Source: Gymnothorax reevesii
Taxonomy: Eukaryota > Chordata > Actinopteri > Anguilliformes > Muraenidae
DNA: 64,000 nt
Assembly: GCA_029721435.1 (NCBI GenBank)
Contig: CM056576.1
Coordinates: 65,057,876-65,121,875, forward strand
Direction of reading: 5' to 3'
Below the pieces are notes generated by a model, which worked only from the letters and a program-made list of their open reading frames with translations, ran no database searches and was not told the origin of the DNA. Positions 34,150 to 46,317 of the stretch are shown piece after piece. A program made the position numbers and the translations under genes. Numbering within the stretch: the first letter of the stretch is position 1; each line of letters opens with the position of its first letter.

Positions 34150-35440
34150 TAGGGAGTACGTTTGAAATGTAACTGGAGTATGAGAAAGAGATCGACCGAC
34201 CACTTACTGTGGGAGCGGTTCCACTCCTCGCCAGTTGATATTCACAAACGCCACTCGACCATAACTGACAGCAGTGGGAACTGGGCACAGGCGGTGCGCG
34301 GCTGCTGCAAAGGGACGCTCAATCCTCACCCTTCAGTGCTGAATGACCTAAACCTGATGCAGTTTACTTTTCTTGATTAGACAGTTTCTCAGACAAATTG
34401 GTAAAACGACAATCAAAATTATTTTTGATAGCGTTGTTATACATTGCTTCACAAAACTGAGGCGTTTATTTCGCACATAAATGACGACTTAAATAGCATG
34501 TCTTCATTAATTCTGCAGTTAAGTGGCTCGCAAAAGGCGCAGGACAGCGCGCGAGGCTCACTAAGCAACACGCTGCGAAACGTGCCAGACATTTCCTTCT
34601 ACATTCAGCAATTAAGAATGAAGAAAAGAATGGATTCTCGTGACTTACAGCTATATGAGCCAGCTGAGCGCAGAATTTTCCAACCCATGAATAAAGAAAA
34701 GCGCGAGAAATCCGAATGCGTGAGAGTTGACAGGTGTGCGTCATTAATGAAAACTGGCCAAACCTGATAATGATGAGTGTTTCTGCAATGGTAATTTAAA
34801 TGAATGAAAGCAGTTCATGTCCGATCATTATTTTTAAGGGATGGTTTTGAGCTTCCCCTATTGCCAGTTCGCCAGAAGCCACTGGTGGGTACACATTTGC
34901 TAACCTTGAGTTCACCACAGTGCAGTTCGTAAACACTGAAACCAGGTGGTCAGTTAGTTAGTTACTGGCATCGTTATCATCATTAAAGATAAAATTTGCG
35001 TTGTTGCGATTGCGTCGAGCAAGTGGCTGTAAGTGATTGAGCTTCCAATGTTTGTAACCACCTGAAAGCCATGACAACAAAATACCGCGCTAACCACCCG
35101 TTCACTAGTACTCTCTCCATTTTATTTTTAGACGAATGTCTTATTAACCCCCATTAAGGACTGATTGCAATTTCTGTCACCAAAAGCCGGAGAATGCAAA
35201 TTATGCAGAAAATTTTCAAAATTCATCCAAACTCCATAACGTGGGTACTCATTGGAAAGCTCCATTTAGCTATTTTGTTTGGCAACTGTGACGTCGCGGC
35301 GCAGGAATACCAGAATAACCTTCAGGTAAATCTCGCATTTTCTCGGGCCAGGCGGCCGCTAGGACATAATGCATTTGGAAGCATTTTAGCAGTTTTTTTA
35401 ATGCTGTAACTGATTAATTAGTTGGGGCCAGACCTAGTAT
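34150..35440. other. No gene identified
   Basis: A 107-residue plus frame at 34444-34767 is open but shows no recognisable domain. The remainder is unassigned. Confidence 0.35.
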
Positions 35441-35479
35441 TGCGGCATAACCGATCATTTGAACCAAATTTAGCTTGAA

Positions 35480-35759
35480 TTTCTCATGACTTGGAAGGAC
35501 TTGGCCTGTGAACTTTAAGGATCTCCAGCCTCTTCTCATAGGTTTCATCTTTTATACCCGGAATTAGCTTAGTAACTCTTCTCTGAACTTTTTATAGAGC
35601 CTCTATATCTTTATCAAAGTATGGTCCCCAGAACTGTACACAATACTCTAGATGTGGTCTGAGGAATGTGTTGTACAAAAGAAGCATGGCCTCCCTGGAT
35701 TTGTAATACTTCTGGCAATGTATCCCAGCATCCGATTAGCTTTTTTAACTGCTACTGCA
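35480..35759 (-). pseudogene. CR1 LINE RT C-terminal (thumb) region
   Basis: The minus frame reads NRMLGYIARSI, then a gap, then EAMLLLYNTFLRPHLEYCVQ and FWGPYFDKDIEAL, QRRVTKLIPG. This is the conserved region after the RT palm in CR1 elements. It is cut off from the palm by the hAT element. Confidence 0.85.
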
Positions 35760-36944
35760 CAGGGCTCCAGACTAAATGTTTTTGCTAGGAGCACAGTGGC
35801 CCCTAACTTTAAATTTTAGGGGCACAAGCAGAAAATTTAGGGCCGCAGAGTGTAAATTGACTTGAAAAACAAATATTCACATTTCCTCTCATTTTCACAG
35901 TATTACTGATAAATATTTTAGCAATAAATGCAGATACTACAATGTTTTAAGGATTAACTTAACTAAAAGTGTCAATACGACAATGTAAATGCTTTAAAAG
36001 CATTTAAATTAGGAGTGAGCTCATCCTTAAAACCGTGTTTCAGCTTGGCTTGCTTGTGAATGTTCAATAACTGATCCTGGTGTGCCATCTAGTGATAGAA
36101 TTTTGTAACTGTGTGCACAAATTTGCAGCTTCATGTCCACTGGCATCAACATCTGTTCAAAGATAGGCCGACCCTGTTCTTGAACGCGCCAAATCCAGAC
36201 AATCCTTATGATGAGTTACACTCATATTTTAATTCGTAAAGAGTAACGAAGTGGCCAATGTCAACTTAACGAAGTGAAAGTATACTTTTTAAGTTTTAAA
36301 TGCAGTAGAGTAAACGTAACAGTCAAAACTGAAGTATAGTACAAATCCTCAAAAAAAAAAAAACTACCTAAGTAGGCTATTGTTACTATACACCTCTGAC
36401 CATCACAAAGTGCGTTAGGACGCAACTAATTTATTTATTTATTTGGATTTCATTTTTCCTGCATGGCAATTTTTCGAGCTTTAAGCCCTGTGTGTAATGT
36501 GCGAAAAAGGCTGTCTTCGAAAAGGCACACTAGGTTAACTGAGGAGAAATTAAGCAGTGATAGTCCTGTTCGCCATTGTTCATGGAGTTATATGAAACCA
36601 AGGGTGTTTTATACCCGTACCCCAAGACCCGCCTCTTTTCACATATTAGCCAATAACAGTGGTCATTCGCGCCCCACTCACACACCCCCCGCTCTCACAC
36701 ACATTGGCCCACATTCTTTTTCTTTGGTGTTCGTCGGCTATTAACCAACTCATTTGTGCATTATCGCCAACAACTGGGCTGAAATGAGGAGCAGACGTTT
36801 GTCAGCAACAAAAAATATTCAATAACAATAAAAAAAATCGGCAAATTTACTGGTCGCACATGCGCGAGCAGATGAAACATTTACTTGCACTGTCTCAAAT
36901 TTTAGGGGCAAAATGCCACCATTTACGGGCAGTCTGGAGCCCTG
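35760..36944 (+). mobile_element. hAT-type non-autonomous element (copy B) inside the LINE
   Basis: The ends are CAGGGCTCCAGACT (35760-35773) and its inverse (36931-36944). Each is followed inward by an inverted block with TTTTAGGGGCA. The LINE text is continuous across the insertion. The target duplication is degenerate (CTACTGCA versus CGGCACA). The interior holds copy B of the shared repeat at about 36050-36350 with an A-rich tail, and no transposase. Confidence 0.8.
36050..36365 (+). repeat. Shared hAT-internal repeat, copy B
   Basis: It contains TTCAATAACTGATCCTGGTG, GTGCCATCTAGTGATA, AATTTGCAGCTTCATGTCC and CCTC followed by an A-tract. It aligns with copies A, C and D, and with D it continues beyond the A-tract (CAAAGTGCGTTAGG, GCAACTAATT). 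Confidence 0.85.
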
Positions 36945-37056
36945 CGGCACAATGGCTAGAGCCTGTGAGGGTTTGGTCAACAATCGCTCCCAGATCTTTT
37001 TCATGTGGAGCACATTCCAGTTTTAAACCTCCCATGAATTAATCCTGTCTAATTTT

Positions 37057-38006
37057 TTAATTACCTACATGTTCAACTTTACATTTCACTACATTAAATT
37101 TAATTTGCCATATTTCTGCCCAATTCTGGATTCTATCCAAATCATCCTGAATCACTTTAGTGGACTCCAAACTATTTGCTAAACCTCCCAATTTAGTATC
37201 ATCTGCAAATTTAACTAATTTGCTCTCAATATTCCTACCAAGGTCATTAATATAGATGAGGAACAGCAGGGGTCCCAACACCGATCCCTGGGGGACGCCA
37301 CTCCCCACCATACCAAGCTCGAATGAGATAACACTGACCACCACTCTTTGTGTTCTGTCCTGTTACCAGTTTTGAATCCACTTCAGAATACCTCCTGTAA
37401 CTCCAATAGAGCTCATTTTAAAAATGAGTCTCTTATGCGGTACTGTATCTAATGCTTTCTGAAAATCCAAGTATGATGTTATAAGCCCTGCTCTGGTCAT
37501 AGGTCTTGGTGGCCTCTTCAAAAACTTCTAGAAGGTTTTTCAGGCATTACCTTCCCTTACGGAAACCATGTTGGCTATCCCTCGATATATTATTACGTAT
37601 TATAAGTCCAGCTCATTTTTTATGATAGATTCCAGTATTTTGCACGCAATGCAATTTAATCTGACTGGCCTGTAATTTCCTGGCTCAGTACGGTCCACTT
37701 TCTTATATATTGGTATTATATTGCCCTGTTTCTAATCATTTGGTATTTCTCCAGTTTCAAAGACCGTCTGAAGATGACGGATTGCGGCTTAAAGATGATC
37801 TCACTAACTTTCCTAAGCACTCTAGGATATAAGCCATCAGGACACACCGCCGTATCTACCTTCAGTTTATGCAACTTGTCTAATACTTCGTTTTCCCCAA
37901 CCTCAATTTCCACCAAATAATCTTGAGCATTGGGCATGCCCTCTGGCCGAATAAAAACCTGCTCTGAGGTAAAATTCTCAACAAAGTAACTGTTTAAGGT
38001 ATCCAC
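37057..38006 (-). pseudogene. CR1 LINE reverse transcriptase
   Basis: Upstream, CPDGLYPRVLRKVSEI matches the start of LINE RT (usual PGPDGIHPR). Downstream, GVPQGSVLGPLLFLIYIND is RT block 4 and KFADDTKLGG holds the catalytic Ala-Asp-Asp. FNVVKCKVEHVGN follows. Frames shift between 37345 and 37716, so at least two lesions exist. Confidence 0.9.
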
Positions 38007-38612
38007 AATATCCTTGTTATTATATAGCAGCGATCCATATTTATTCTTTATCCACTTAACCTCCTCTTTAACTTTCCTTTTTCTGCTACAGTACCGCTAC
38101 AACATTTAGGGTTAGTTTTTGCCCCCTCTGCAATTTGTCTTTCATACAGTTTTCTAGCATTCCTCAGCTTTTTTTGACCACAGCCCGCATTTTACAGTAT
38201 TCAGCCTTAGTGTTCTCATTGTTATCCTTTATGTACATCTTGTAAAGATTCCTCTTTTCCCTCAAATTCCTATGAATATCTGTGGTCATCCACTGAGGAT
38301 TTTGCTTTTTCAGCTTACTCTTGGACACCTTTGGAATAAATGTGCATTGTGAATCAAGTAAAACCCCCTTAAATCTTTCCCACATCTCATTTGCAGACTC
38401 ACAGTTCAGGAGTGTCTCCCATTTTATTTCACTTAGATATCAGCGCATCCTGTCAAAGTTAGCTTGCCTAAAATAGAACATTTTTGTTCTTGAAGACACT
38501 TTTTTAACTTCCCATGAAATGTCAAAATTAACAGTAGAGTGATCACTTGTCCCAAGTGGCTCCAGTACCTCAACATTGCTAATTCTATTTGGGTCTTTAC
38601 AGAGTACTAAGT

Positions 38613-39281
38613 CTAAAATTGCCTTCTCTCTTGTAGGTTTATTAACAGACTGCACCAAAAATGATCATTTATAACATCTAGAAATTCTTCTTCCCCCCTA
38701 CCCTGTCCTTTTACCATTTCCCAATTGATACCAGGATAATTTAAGTCACTCATAATAATAGTCCCTCCTCCTCTACAAGCTTGCGTAATCCTCTTTAAGA
38801 GCATTTCATTGGCAATACTGTTCAAAGCTGGCGGTCGATAGCATACTCCTATGTTTAAACCAGTCTCGTGTTCGCCAGTGAGCCTGACCCAGACATCTTC
38901 ACAGGGCAAGGAATGTTCAAATTCAGGAATTTCCTGCACTTTTATGTTTTCTTTCACACAGAGTGCTACACCCCCTTCTCGCCTGTTGCATCTATCCTTC
39001 CTAAAGAGCTTATAACCCTCTATATTATATTCATGTCCATCCTCTCCACTAAGCCATGTCTCTGTAATCCCAACTATGTCAAAGCCCTCACTAATCAAAA
39101 TGGCCTCAAGTCTGGAAATGTGTTTTTTTATGCTTCTTGCATTTAGATAAAAACATGTCAGGTTATCCCGAGCACTCTTCCCCTTCGATTTCCCATGTGC
39201 CCGCTGCTCCAAGCCCCTCACTACGCTTTGTTGCTTTAGAAATATATCATTAGTAGTGCATGTAACAGTGTTAGCTTCCAT
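38613..39281 (-). pseudogene. CR1 LINE apurinic/apyrimidinic endonuclease
   Basis: The 222-residue frame shows LTCFYLNARSIKKHI (conserved Asn), then GFDIVGITETWLSG with the catalytic Glu. FRKDRCNRREGGVALCV, GVCYRPP and IIMSDLNYPGINW follow (usual Gly-Asp-Phe-Asn shape changed to Ser-Asp-Leu-Asn). The final catalytic His region is weak. It would nick target DNA for reverse transcription. Confidence 0.9.
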
Positions 39282-39379
39282 CAGGGCAGTCTACATTTCC
39301 CTCTGTATAACACTCTCTAACCTCCCTGCCCCCCAAATCCCTAGTTTAAATAACTCTGTGCCACCCTCAACATATGCTG

Positions 39380-39590
39380 ACCCAGTGCAAAGGTATCGCT
39401 CTGATTCAGGTGTGGCCCATCCGGCTTGAACAGGTCACCCCTGTCCCAGAAGTAGTTCCAGTGTCCCATAAACCTATACCTCTCTTTCCTACACCAGGTT
39501 CGTAGCCACGTGTTAAACCTCCAGATAAAATTCTGCTCCCCTCTGCTTGGACGTGATACCAGGTAGAATCCCGGAATTGGGCATTCCAGA
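39380..39590 (-). pseudogene. C-terminal remnant of CR1 ORF1 (SGNH esterase-like)
   Basis: The minus frames contain GMPNSGILPGITSKQRGAEF, then WCRKERYRFMGHWNYFWDRG and DLFKPDG. The ending is like the Asp-x-x-His block of SGNH hydrolases in CR1-type ORF1, with HLNQ following. The 5' part is truncated near 39590. Confidence 0.55.
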
Positions 39591-41090
39591 TTCAGGTGGC
39601 ATTGGAGAGGCCAAATTTTTTAAAAATAAAACATAAAGTAAATGTATAAAAATTGAAGTCTTATGAATCACAAAATGTATATCTCCATAGGCGCCATTTG
39701 CGGGGGGGCTTTGGGTCTCTTGCACCTCCGAAGTTAAGGTTGGAGGTGCAAAAACTCTGCAAAATTAAAACCACTAGTTTTTTAGTTTGTCTGCCCCGTA
39801 CAGTCAAACCACTGATTAGGGTAATGCGGGACCTTTAAAAAAACTAGGCTTATGCCTTCGGAGGCGACGGCTGGGGGTTTATCCCCGAACGCCCCCAATC
39901 CTCCAGTTCCCCAATCTTTAAATTAAATAAATCTTTGGCGCCCAACCCCTAGATCTGGTTTGCATTTCCACTGCAGACAGTACCCTTAAATGTAGACGGG
40001 TTTTTTTTTATTGGATAGTAAAATGCAATCCAAACACGCAAATACACACAACAATGTAATCTGTTGAGTGAAAATTCATTTCACGTCCGGCGTGAAAGCG
40101 GCTTTAGCTGGCAACCTTTATATTCGGTGCATTTTATTGCCAGCTAGCGAGCTAAATGCTCGCGGTGCAACTCCAGCCAAATTAGTTGGCATGATAACAG
40201 CTGTACACATTTTAAATTGACTAAATTTAAATGCATGAAATATATATCTGCACCAACTCATTGCTCCATGGCACGTTGTTGCGAACAGACATTTCCAAAA
40301 ATGTTTTTTTTAAAACGGTAGGCGAGACGGGTGTTTTCCTGCCATTTCCACGCTAGAGTGACGATTCTGTTGGCCATTCAACAGATGGCAGTGATGACGA
40401 TTCCTGACCAATAAAGAAGGCTTGTTTTAGGTCCACCTCATTAGTATCAGATGATAACCTTTGGTACCCCAACCAGAGGGGTGACGAAAAATGGGAACGG
40501 TTAGGAATGGTTCCAAAGGTACAATCCACAACTTTTGTAATGGAAATGCTCGTGACACGTGACACGACCCATACTGAACCGAACCGTTCCGCTTGATGGT
40601 ATGCGGAACTAGATTCATTGCTGTGGCCTACTCTAAAAAAATCTGATAGCGAATAACACATTGTCTTCAGCTGCTGTTGTAGCCAAGCAACTCAGGAAGA
40701 TTGTAACAGAATGTGGGCAACCGTCCTGCAATTTACTGAGCTGGGTTTGTTACCCTAAAGCGTTGCTATTTGCTAACTTTCAACAACTTCCATAGTCGGG
40801 TTCAACCAAGGTTTTAGGAAACGTACCCCTGAACGGTTCCTTTCAATGTACCTTGGTTTGTTTAAATGCTTTCGCGTACGTGAATACGTTAATAATAAGC
40901 AACAGCCTCAATGAAAAGTGTTCTTAACACTGTGTAAAAAAAATTACACCTAAAGTAATTAGTGAACAGTTCCTTAATTGGCAAAAATAAAATACACACC
41001 CTAATTTTTTTACAGAAGTGTTCTGTTTTTCGTGTCTTCGCTCAAATGTTTCCATTGAGGGACAGCACTCGATTGCTAGAATTACTTGTA

Positions 41091-42656
41091 CAGTGGGGGA
41101 AATAAGTATTTGACCCCTCGCTGATTTTGCAGGTTTGCCCACTTACAAAGAATGCAACGATCTATAATTTTAATCGTACATACATTCTAACAGTGAGAGA
41201 CAGAATCACCAAGAAAATTCCAGAAAATCACATCATATGAATTTATAAAAATTGATAACCATCTGAGGAGGAAAAATAAGTATTTGACCCCCTACCAAAC
41301 AGCAAGTATTTTGTGTCCCACAAGCCAGTTAGTCTTTCTTTAAGACACACCCCCAATCCCAACTAATTATTTACATCAAATACACCTGCCTCACCTCATT
41401 ACCTGTATAAAAGACACCTGTCCACTCCCAAACAACCACATTCCAACATCTGCGCCATGGGCAAGACCAAAGAGCTGTCTAAGGACATCAGGGACAAGAT
41501 TGTTGACCTACACAAGGCTGGGATGGGCTACAAGAGAATCGGAAAGCAACTTTGAGAGAAAAGATCAACTGTTGGTGCAGTTATCAGGAAATGGAAGAAG
41601 TACCACACTGCCGCCAAACTCCCTCGGTCTGGGCCTCCATGCAAGGTCTCGCCCCGTGAGATGTCCCCGATCATGCGAACGGTGAGGAATTACAAGGGGG
41701 GAACTGGTTAATGAACTGAAGGCAGCTGGGACCACAGTTACAAAAGAAACAGTTGGTAACACACTACCCGATCATGGATTGAAATCCTGCAGCGCACGCA
41801 AGGTCCCCCTGCTCAAGAAGGCACATGTACAGGCCCATCTGAAGTTCGCCATTGACCACCTGGATGACTCAGAAGAGGCCTGGAAGAAGGTGATGTGGTC
41901 AGATGAGACCAAAATAGAACTTTTTGGGCTCAACTCAACTCGCCGTGTTTGGAGGGCAAAGAACACAAAGTACAACCCAAAGAACACCATCACCACCGTC
42001 AAGCACAGTGGTGCTTTTCAGCCAAGGGGACGGCACAACTCAATTGCATTGAGGGGAGGATGGACGGAGCCATGTACCGTGGAATTCTGGACCAACAGCT
42101 CCTTCCCTCAGTGAGAGAGCTGAACATGGGTCGAGGATGGGTGTTTCAGCACGACAACTACCCTAAGCACACCGCCAAAGCAACAAATGAGTGGCTGAAG
42201 AAGTACATCAGGGGTCTGGAGGGGCTTAGCCAGTCTCCAGACCTGAATCCATTGAAAATCTTTGGAGGGAGCTTAAAATTCGGGTTAGAAGGCGACAGCC
42301 TCGGGACCTGAATGATTTGGAGACTGTCTGCAGGGAGGAGTGGGCCAACATCCCTGCCTAAATGTGCACAAACCTTGTCAACAACTATAAAAATTGTTTG
42401 ACATCTGTGCCGGCCAATAATGGCTTTTCTACAAAATATGAACATACTGTTTGTCCAGGGGGTCAAATACTTATTTTTGACCAGAAATATGCTAATAAAT
42501 TCCTAAAATGCATACGATGTCTTATTCAACTTTTTGGTGATATTCTGTCTCTCACTGTTAAAATAAACCGATCATTAAAATTATAGACCGCTGCACTCCT
42601 TGTTAGTGGGAAACCTGCAAAATCAGCAAGGGGTCAAATACTTATTTCCCCCACTG
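41091..42656 (+). mobile_element. Near full-length Tc1-like element (family 7)
   Basis: The ends are CAGTGGGGGAAATAAGTATT and its inverse, with TA at 41089-41090 and 42657-42658. An internal direct repeat of AAATAAGTATTTGACCCC lies at about 41274-41291, as in IR/DR-type Tc1 elements. The length of 1566 bp is full for the group. Its good preservation suggests it is among the youngest Tc1 copies in the window. Confidence 0.93.
41457..42360 (+). pseudogene. Tc1 transposase (family 7), stop and frameshifts
   Basis: ATG at 41457 begins [20 protein letters not shown], followed by GYKRIGKQL and then a TGA stop (about 41554). The frame continues [16 protein letters not shown]. The catalytic part reads [14 protein letters not shown] (first Asp), then after a frameshift near 42015 [20 protein letters not shown] (second Asp). 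SPDLNP follows, and another one-base shift moves the conserved Ile-Glu-Asn-Leu-Trp out of frame. It has an early stop plus two frame lesions, so it is inactive. Confidence 0.92.
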
Positions 42657-42658
42657 TA

Positions 42659-44800
42659 TCTGGACCTCATTTTATTCGTCCTGCTGGATACATATTGGAA
42701 ATTAATTATGACGTTGGCTTCAGAATTTCCCTTGCTGACATTAAACGCAGTAAAATATAAAGCACCGTAATTACATAATTTTATATTTCCGGAAAATGAC
42801 ATGCAGGCTATATTATGCACTTGTATTTCTTAAACTAGTTCAAAAGAGCCCATTGATATTGACCTCTTGTCTTTTGTTACCCTGTCTGTATTATTTTTAT
42901 GAAGCAATAGCGGATTTAATGAATAAGCGTACTGCCAACTTTCGTGATGTTTTCTGGACTTGAACATTAATTCCAATGGATATGGATTCAGCTTCTAAAC
43001 CTGCAACTGCAATAGTAGACGGCTTGCATTAGTCTTATTTAAAAAGGTCCCGCATTGCCTTAATCAGTAAATGCTTCAGTTTAGCGCTGAGGTTATATCA
43101 ACTTTTTATGTGCAGCTTGGGATTTCATTTTCATTGTCGAGATACGGTGTACTATTAACCATGCGTCTGCAGCATGCGACACTATTTAAAGGAGGAGACA
43201 GCACCTCAGCAAAGTATATTTCAGCGGAAAGTAGAATTCTTGAAGTGTCTAAAATACATAGTTTTATAAATTTTAATTTGGTAATGATTCAGTGCAATGC
43301 TTTTTTAAACTGGAAAGTCTTCAAAGCTGTGTCAATACCAGGGGGCAGACATTTTTACTTTGGGAATCTAAGGCTGCGTTCAAAATGCACACTTGTCCCC
43401 TCGCTCACTCACTCTCTATATTGTTTTCAGTGTAGAACATTCACTACACAGTGACCTATATAGTGGGTGAGTGTGCATTTCGAACGCATTATCCAATCAA
43501 CGCCAGTACCGCGGTGCTTGAGCATCAGTAATTCTCTTTCGTGATGTCAGTTGTTCTCCCTCCTTTCATCCAGGCCATGGAGGAGTTCAGAGGGCTTTCA
43601 ATAAGCTCGGCCTTTATGGCTTGGCTGCTCGAAAGCCGTTTTTATTTGGGCTGGCCTGATTAACAATCAAACAATTTATCGACTGAGCGACCAAGACCCA
43701 AATACATGACCTTTCATTAGAAATGGGAATGAAAGGTGAATGCCCAGTGCCTACATATAATTGATATGGCATTGTAATTCCAAAACTTTCACTGACTTTG
43801 TGGCATTTGTTTTTGTTTTTTGTTATGGTTTTGTGGGATTGTAACACAGTTCTGCAACCTGACAGTGCCCTTTGACCGTGACAACATTCAGAATATAGAA
43901 CGGATTCTCGCAGCCTTGCAAACTAATTTCCTCAAATGAACAACATTAACGCTGAAATTATAAAGACATATTGATATTTTATGTCCTCATTTATGCGCAG
44001 GAGACGCCTCAGAATTTTGTGGTGCACTGCATAACAATGCTATCAAAGTTTATGAAAATATCTAAATGGGTTTTCTGAGAAATATGTAGTCTGTAATAAA
44101 AATGGCTTGAATACACCATGTTACCGGTCTCACAATTTAACAACACTTGCATTTTATTTAGCCAACTATATGAGGCAACTTTTTTGAAAATATTTTAGGT
44201 GTGTTTTCATAGGATCCTGGTTGTTCTTCAAGTTGAACTTTTGCATCAAACTTTTTTTGATGTTTTGTATCAAGACAGATGCATTCTTCAATGGAAAATT
44301 GACTGAAACTTATATGTTATTCACATATATACTCACTAGCTGCTACCCGCTTTGTAGCCCATTATTTCGTCACTTTTAGATCACATGAGGGAGAGAAGCC
44401 GTGTCTTCAATAGCCACTTGATTATTCTTGAATTGGACAACGTGTTACTCAAGGGAAACCATCTAGAATCAGCCAGGACTAATGTTTGTCAATAATTGCC
44501 ACCGAATTTTCAGGTGTAACGCCAGCCCTGCCAGTGTTCAACTGGTCAAATTTGAATTTGGGAGCTGTCAAGTTCGAGTAATCACAATGCTGCATTCGTG
44601 GAGGAACGCTGTGCCATCTTAAAAGCCTGACTTTCGTGCAGGCTGTCTTATCACTCCCTCGGCCCCATCGCAAACATAGCCTGCTCGCAGGTTACCTCAA
44701 CGCACGTTCGTAAGGACACTGCGGCTCCTAGCGGTGCAACCGGATATTGCTAAGTGCATCAGGCTATATAAGTTTACCCGCTACCCGGAGTGAAATTGCC
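42659..44800. other. Mostly unassigned; one candidate exon listed separately
   Basis: AT-rich sequence. A CTCCTTTCATCCAG acceptor-like site ends at about 43573, before a short open stretch. No repeats identified with confidence. Confidence 0.35.
43850..43939 (+). other. Candidate terminal exon of an unidentified gene
   Basis: After an acceptor-like TTGTAACACAG (ends 43849), 29 codons read FCNLTVPFDRDNIQNIERIL and then AALQTNFLK before TGA at 43937-43939. Codon use and residue composition look protein-like. I do not recognise the family. No upstream partner exon was firmly found and no AATAAA is close by. Confidence 0.3.
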
Positions 44801-44912
44801 TTATTTTTTTTGCGTGCATGACCGGGTGACGCCAAGTCCTTCCTGGTCTCCAAGTGGATATTCACACCAAATTTGGTGATAATCGGTTGAGAAATGTAGG
44901 TGAAAAACGTGT

Positions 44913-44916
<4 letters not shown>

Positions 44917-44943
<27 letters not shown>

Positions 44944-44958
44944 GAGACAGACAGACAT
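44917..44958 (+). repeat. (CA)n with (GACA)n tail at the end of a decayed interspersed repeat
   Basis: A CA run is followed by GAGACAGACAGACA. The text before it (44815-44915, GGTGACGCCAAGTCC, CACACCAAATTTGGTGAT) looks like the conserved 3' end of an interspersed repeat. A similar (GACA)n run is at 45378-45403. Confidence 0.75.
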
Positions 44959-44961
44959 CAA

Positions 44962-46317
44962 ATATATTATAGATGTTTGGTATCAAAATGTCCGTCATGT
45001 GGTTGTGTAGACAATGAAAATCTGGTTTTTCAGAACAATCTTTTATGGGTTTAAATATGGACTTTTTGAGGCCTTGCCCCACAAAAATCTTTAAGTCACG
45101 AGGTGTTCACTTCCTGTATGCAAATTTCACATTTCAAATCTATTTTAGGGAGAGTCCCACAAGTAGGCACATATAACCAGAAGATGGCTCAAATTGACCT
45201 GTGGGCAAATTTGCCTGCAAAACCTCCTTTCCAAGGTGAGGGTCACTGCACCAAGGTCAAAGGTCAAATCCCGACAAAAATGGGTTTTTGCACAACTACA
45301 GCCCAAGGTCCTTACATGGGATGAGTATGAGGTGTTAAATATAAGAAGGTACTAAGTACTGGCTTGCACAAAATGTGAGACAGACAGACAGAGAGACAGA
45401 CAGAAATTCAAATGCCATCATGATGACGATACCAATCAGCCGGAGTGGCTGAGGAATAAAAATCAATTTCCTTCATTACATATGGATAGACATTAGACTA
45501 GAACCTCCAAAAGACAGGTGTGAAGATTTGGAATAAATTAAAATTACTACTCTCATTGCACAAATTTGATATCTGGAGCTCACTCATTGGAGATCCCCCA
45601 TTTATTCAATACTCTTACTCAATACTTTACTCAATACTCCTTGATTCGTTAAAACTGCATCATTTTCTCATTATTTTTACACACTTCAGACTGAAGTTTT
45701 ACTCTGACCTTTACATTTACTGGTCCAGGCGTGCCCCAGGTGTACTTTTGCCGTGGGATTCGATGGGGTGATGTTCACTCAGCCCATTTTGCAACTTACA
45801 TCGAAGCCTCTTTTCTTTGCTAATGGACTATACAGACACTGTCAATATAAGGAAAATTCCTCTCCTATTTGAAAATGAATATCTATAATTCTAATTTTAA
45901 AAGGGAGAAAAAAAAAATACTTTTCAATGACCCACACTTGCCCTTAGAAGATATCTAGGAAAGATTTGTTCATGTTTTTATTTCCCTCACAACTCCACAT
46001 CTGAAACTCATTTCATGTCTCTAAAATTGGATTTGAGATATTAAATCTGCTGTTGCTTTTTTTGCTGATAGGGATCTTTAACTGCTGAAGCATCTTCAGA
46101 TATTAATAAACTGTTCCAAAACGGATCAAAATAAAATCATTCACAATTACCACAATAAAATGATTGCATTTGATGAATGCCTCAAAAGTCAGGAATTTAA
46201 AATAATCAGCCAGCTCAGTGAGATGTGCCCTAGAGCTTTAAGTTGGAGATGACAGGCATGAGTTAGTGTGGCATTTGCAGAAAAGCAGGTGGGCACAGAT
46301 AGTGGGACGTGTCTCCT
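44962..46317. other. No gene seen
   Basis: It contains GGTCAAAGGTCAAA-type text near 45255-45270 and a (TCAATACT)-like short tandem near 45605-45645. No supported exon. Confidence 0.35.

Larger units (their letters stand above)
35445..39590 (-). mobile_element. CR1/L2-type LINE, truncated at both ends, interrupted by a hAT element
   Basis: Minus-strand order: end of an esterase-like ORF1 (39580-39380), AP endonuclease (39281-38613), linker, reverse transcriptase (38006-37057), then after a hAT insertion (35760-36944) the RT thumb region (35755-35480). The wording is closest to CR1-like LINEs. No 3' microsatellite end was found, and the 5' end is lost within ORF1. Multiple stops and frameshifts make it inactive. 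Confidence 0.88.
39812..43067. mobile_element. Possible DNA transposon bounded by ~29-bp inverted repeats
   Basis: CTGATTAGGGTAATGCGGGA (39813-39832, continuing ACCTTTAAAA) is repeated inverted at 43038-43067 with two or three mismatches. The interior is non-coding except for the Tc1 at 41091-42656. The superfamily is unclear and no target duplication was found. The true ends may lie slightly outside. Confidence 0.4.

Noticed and set aside
44764..45082. Minus-strand frames with Cys-Val and Val-Cys runs
   Set aside because: They translate the CA/TG microsatellite at 44917-44958 and contain no domain.
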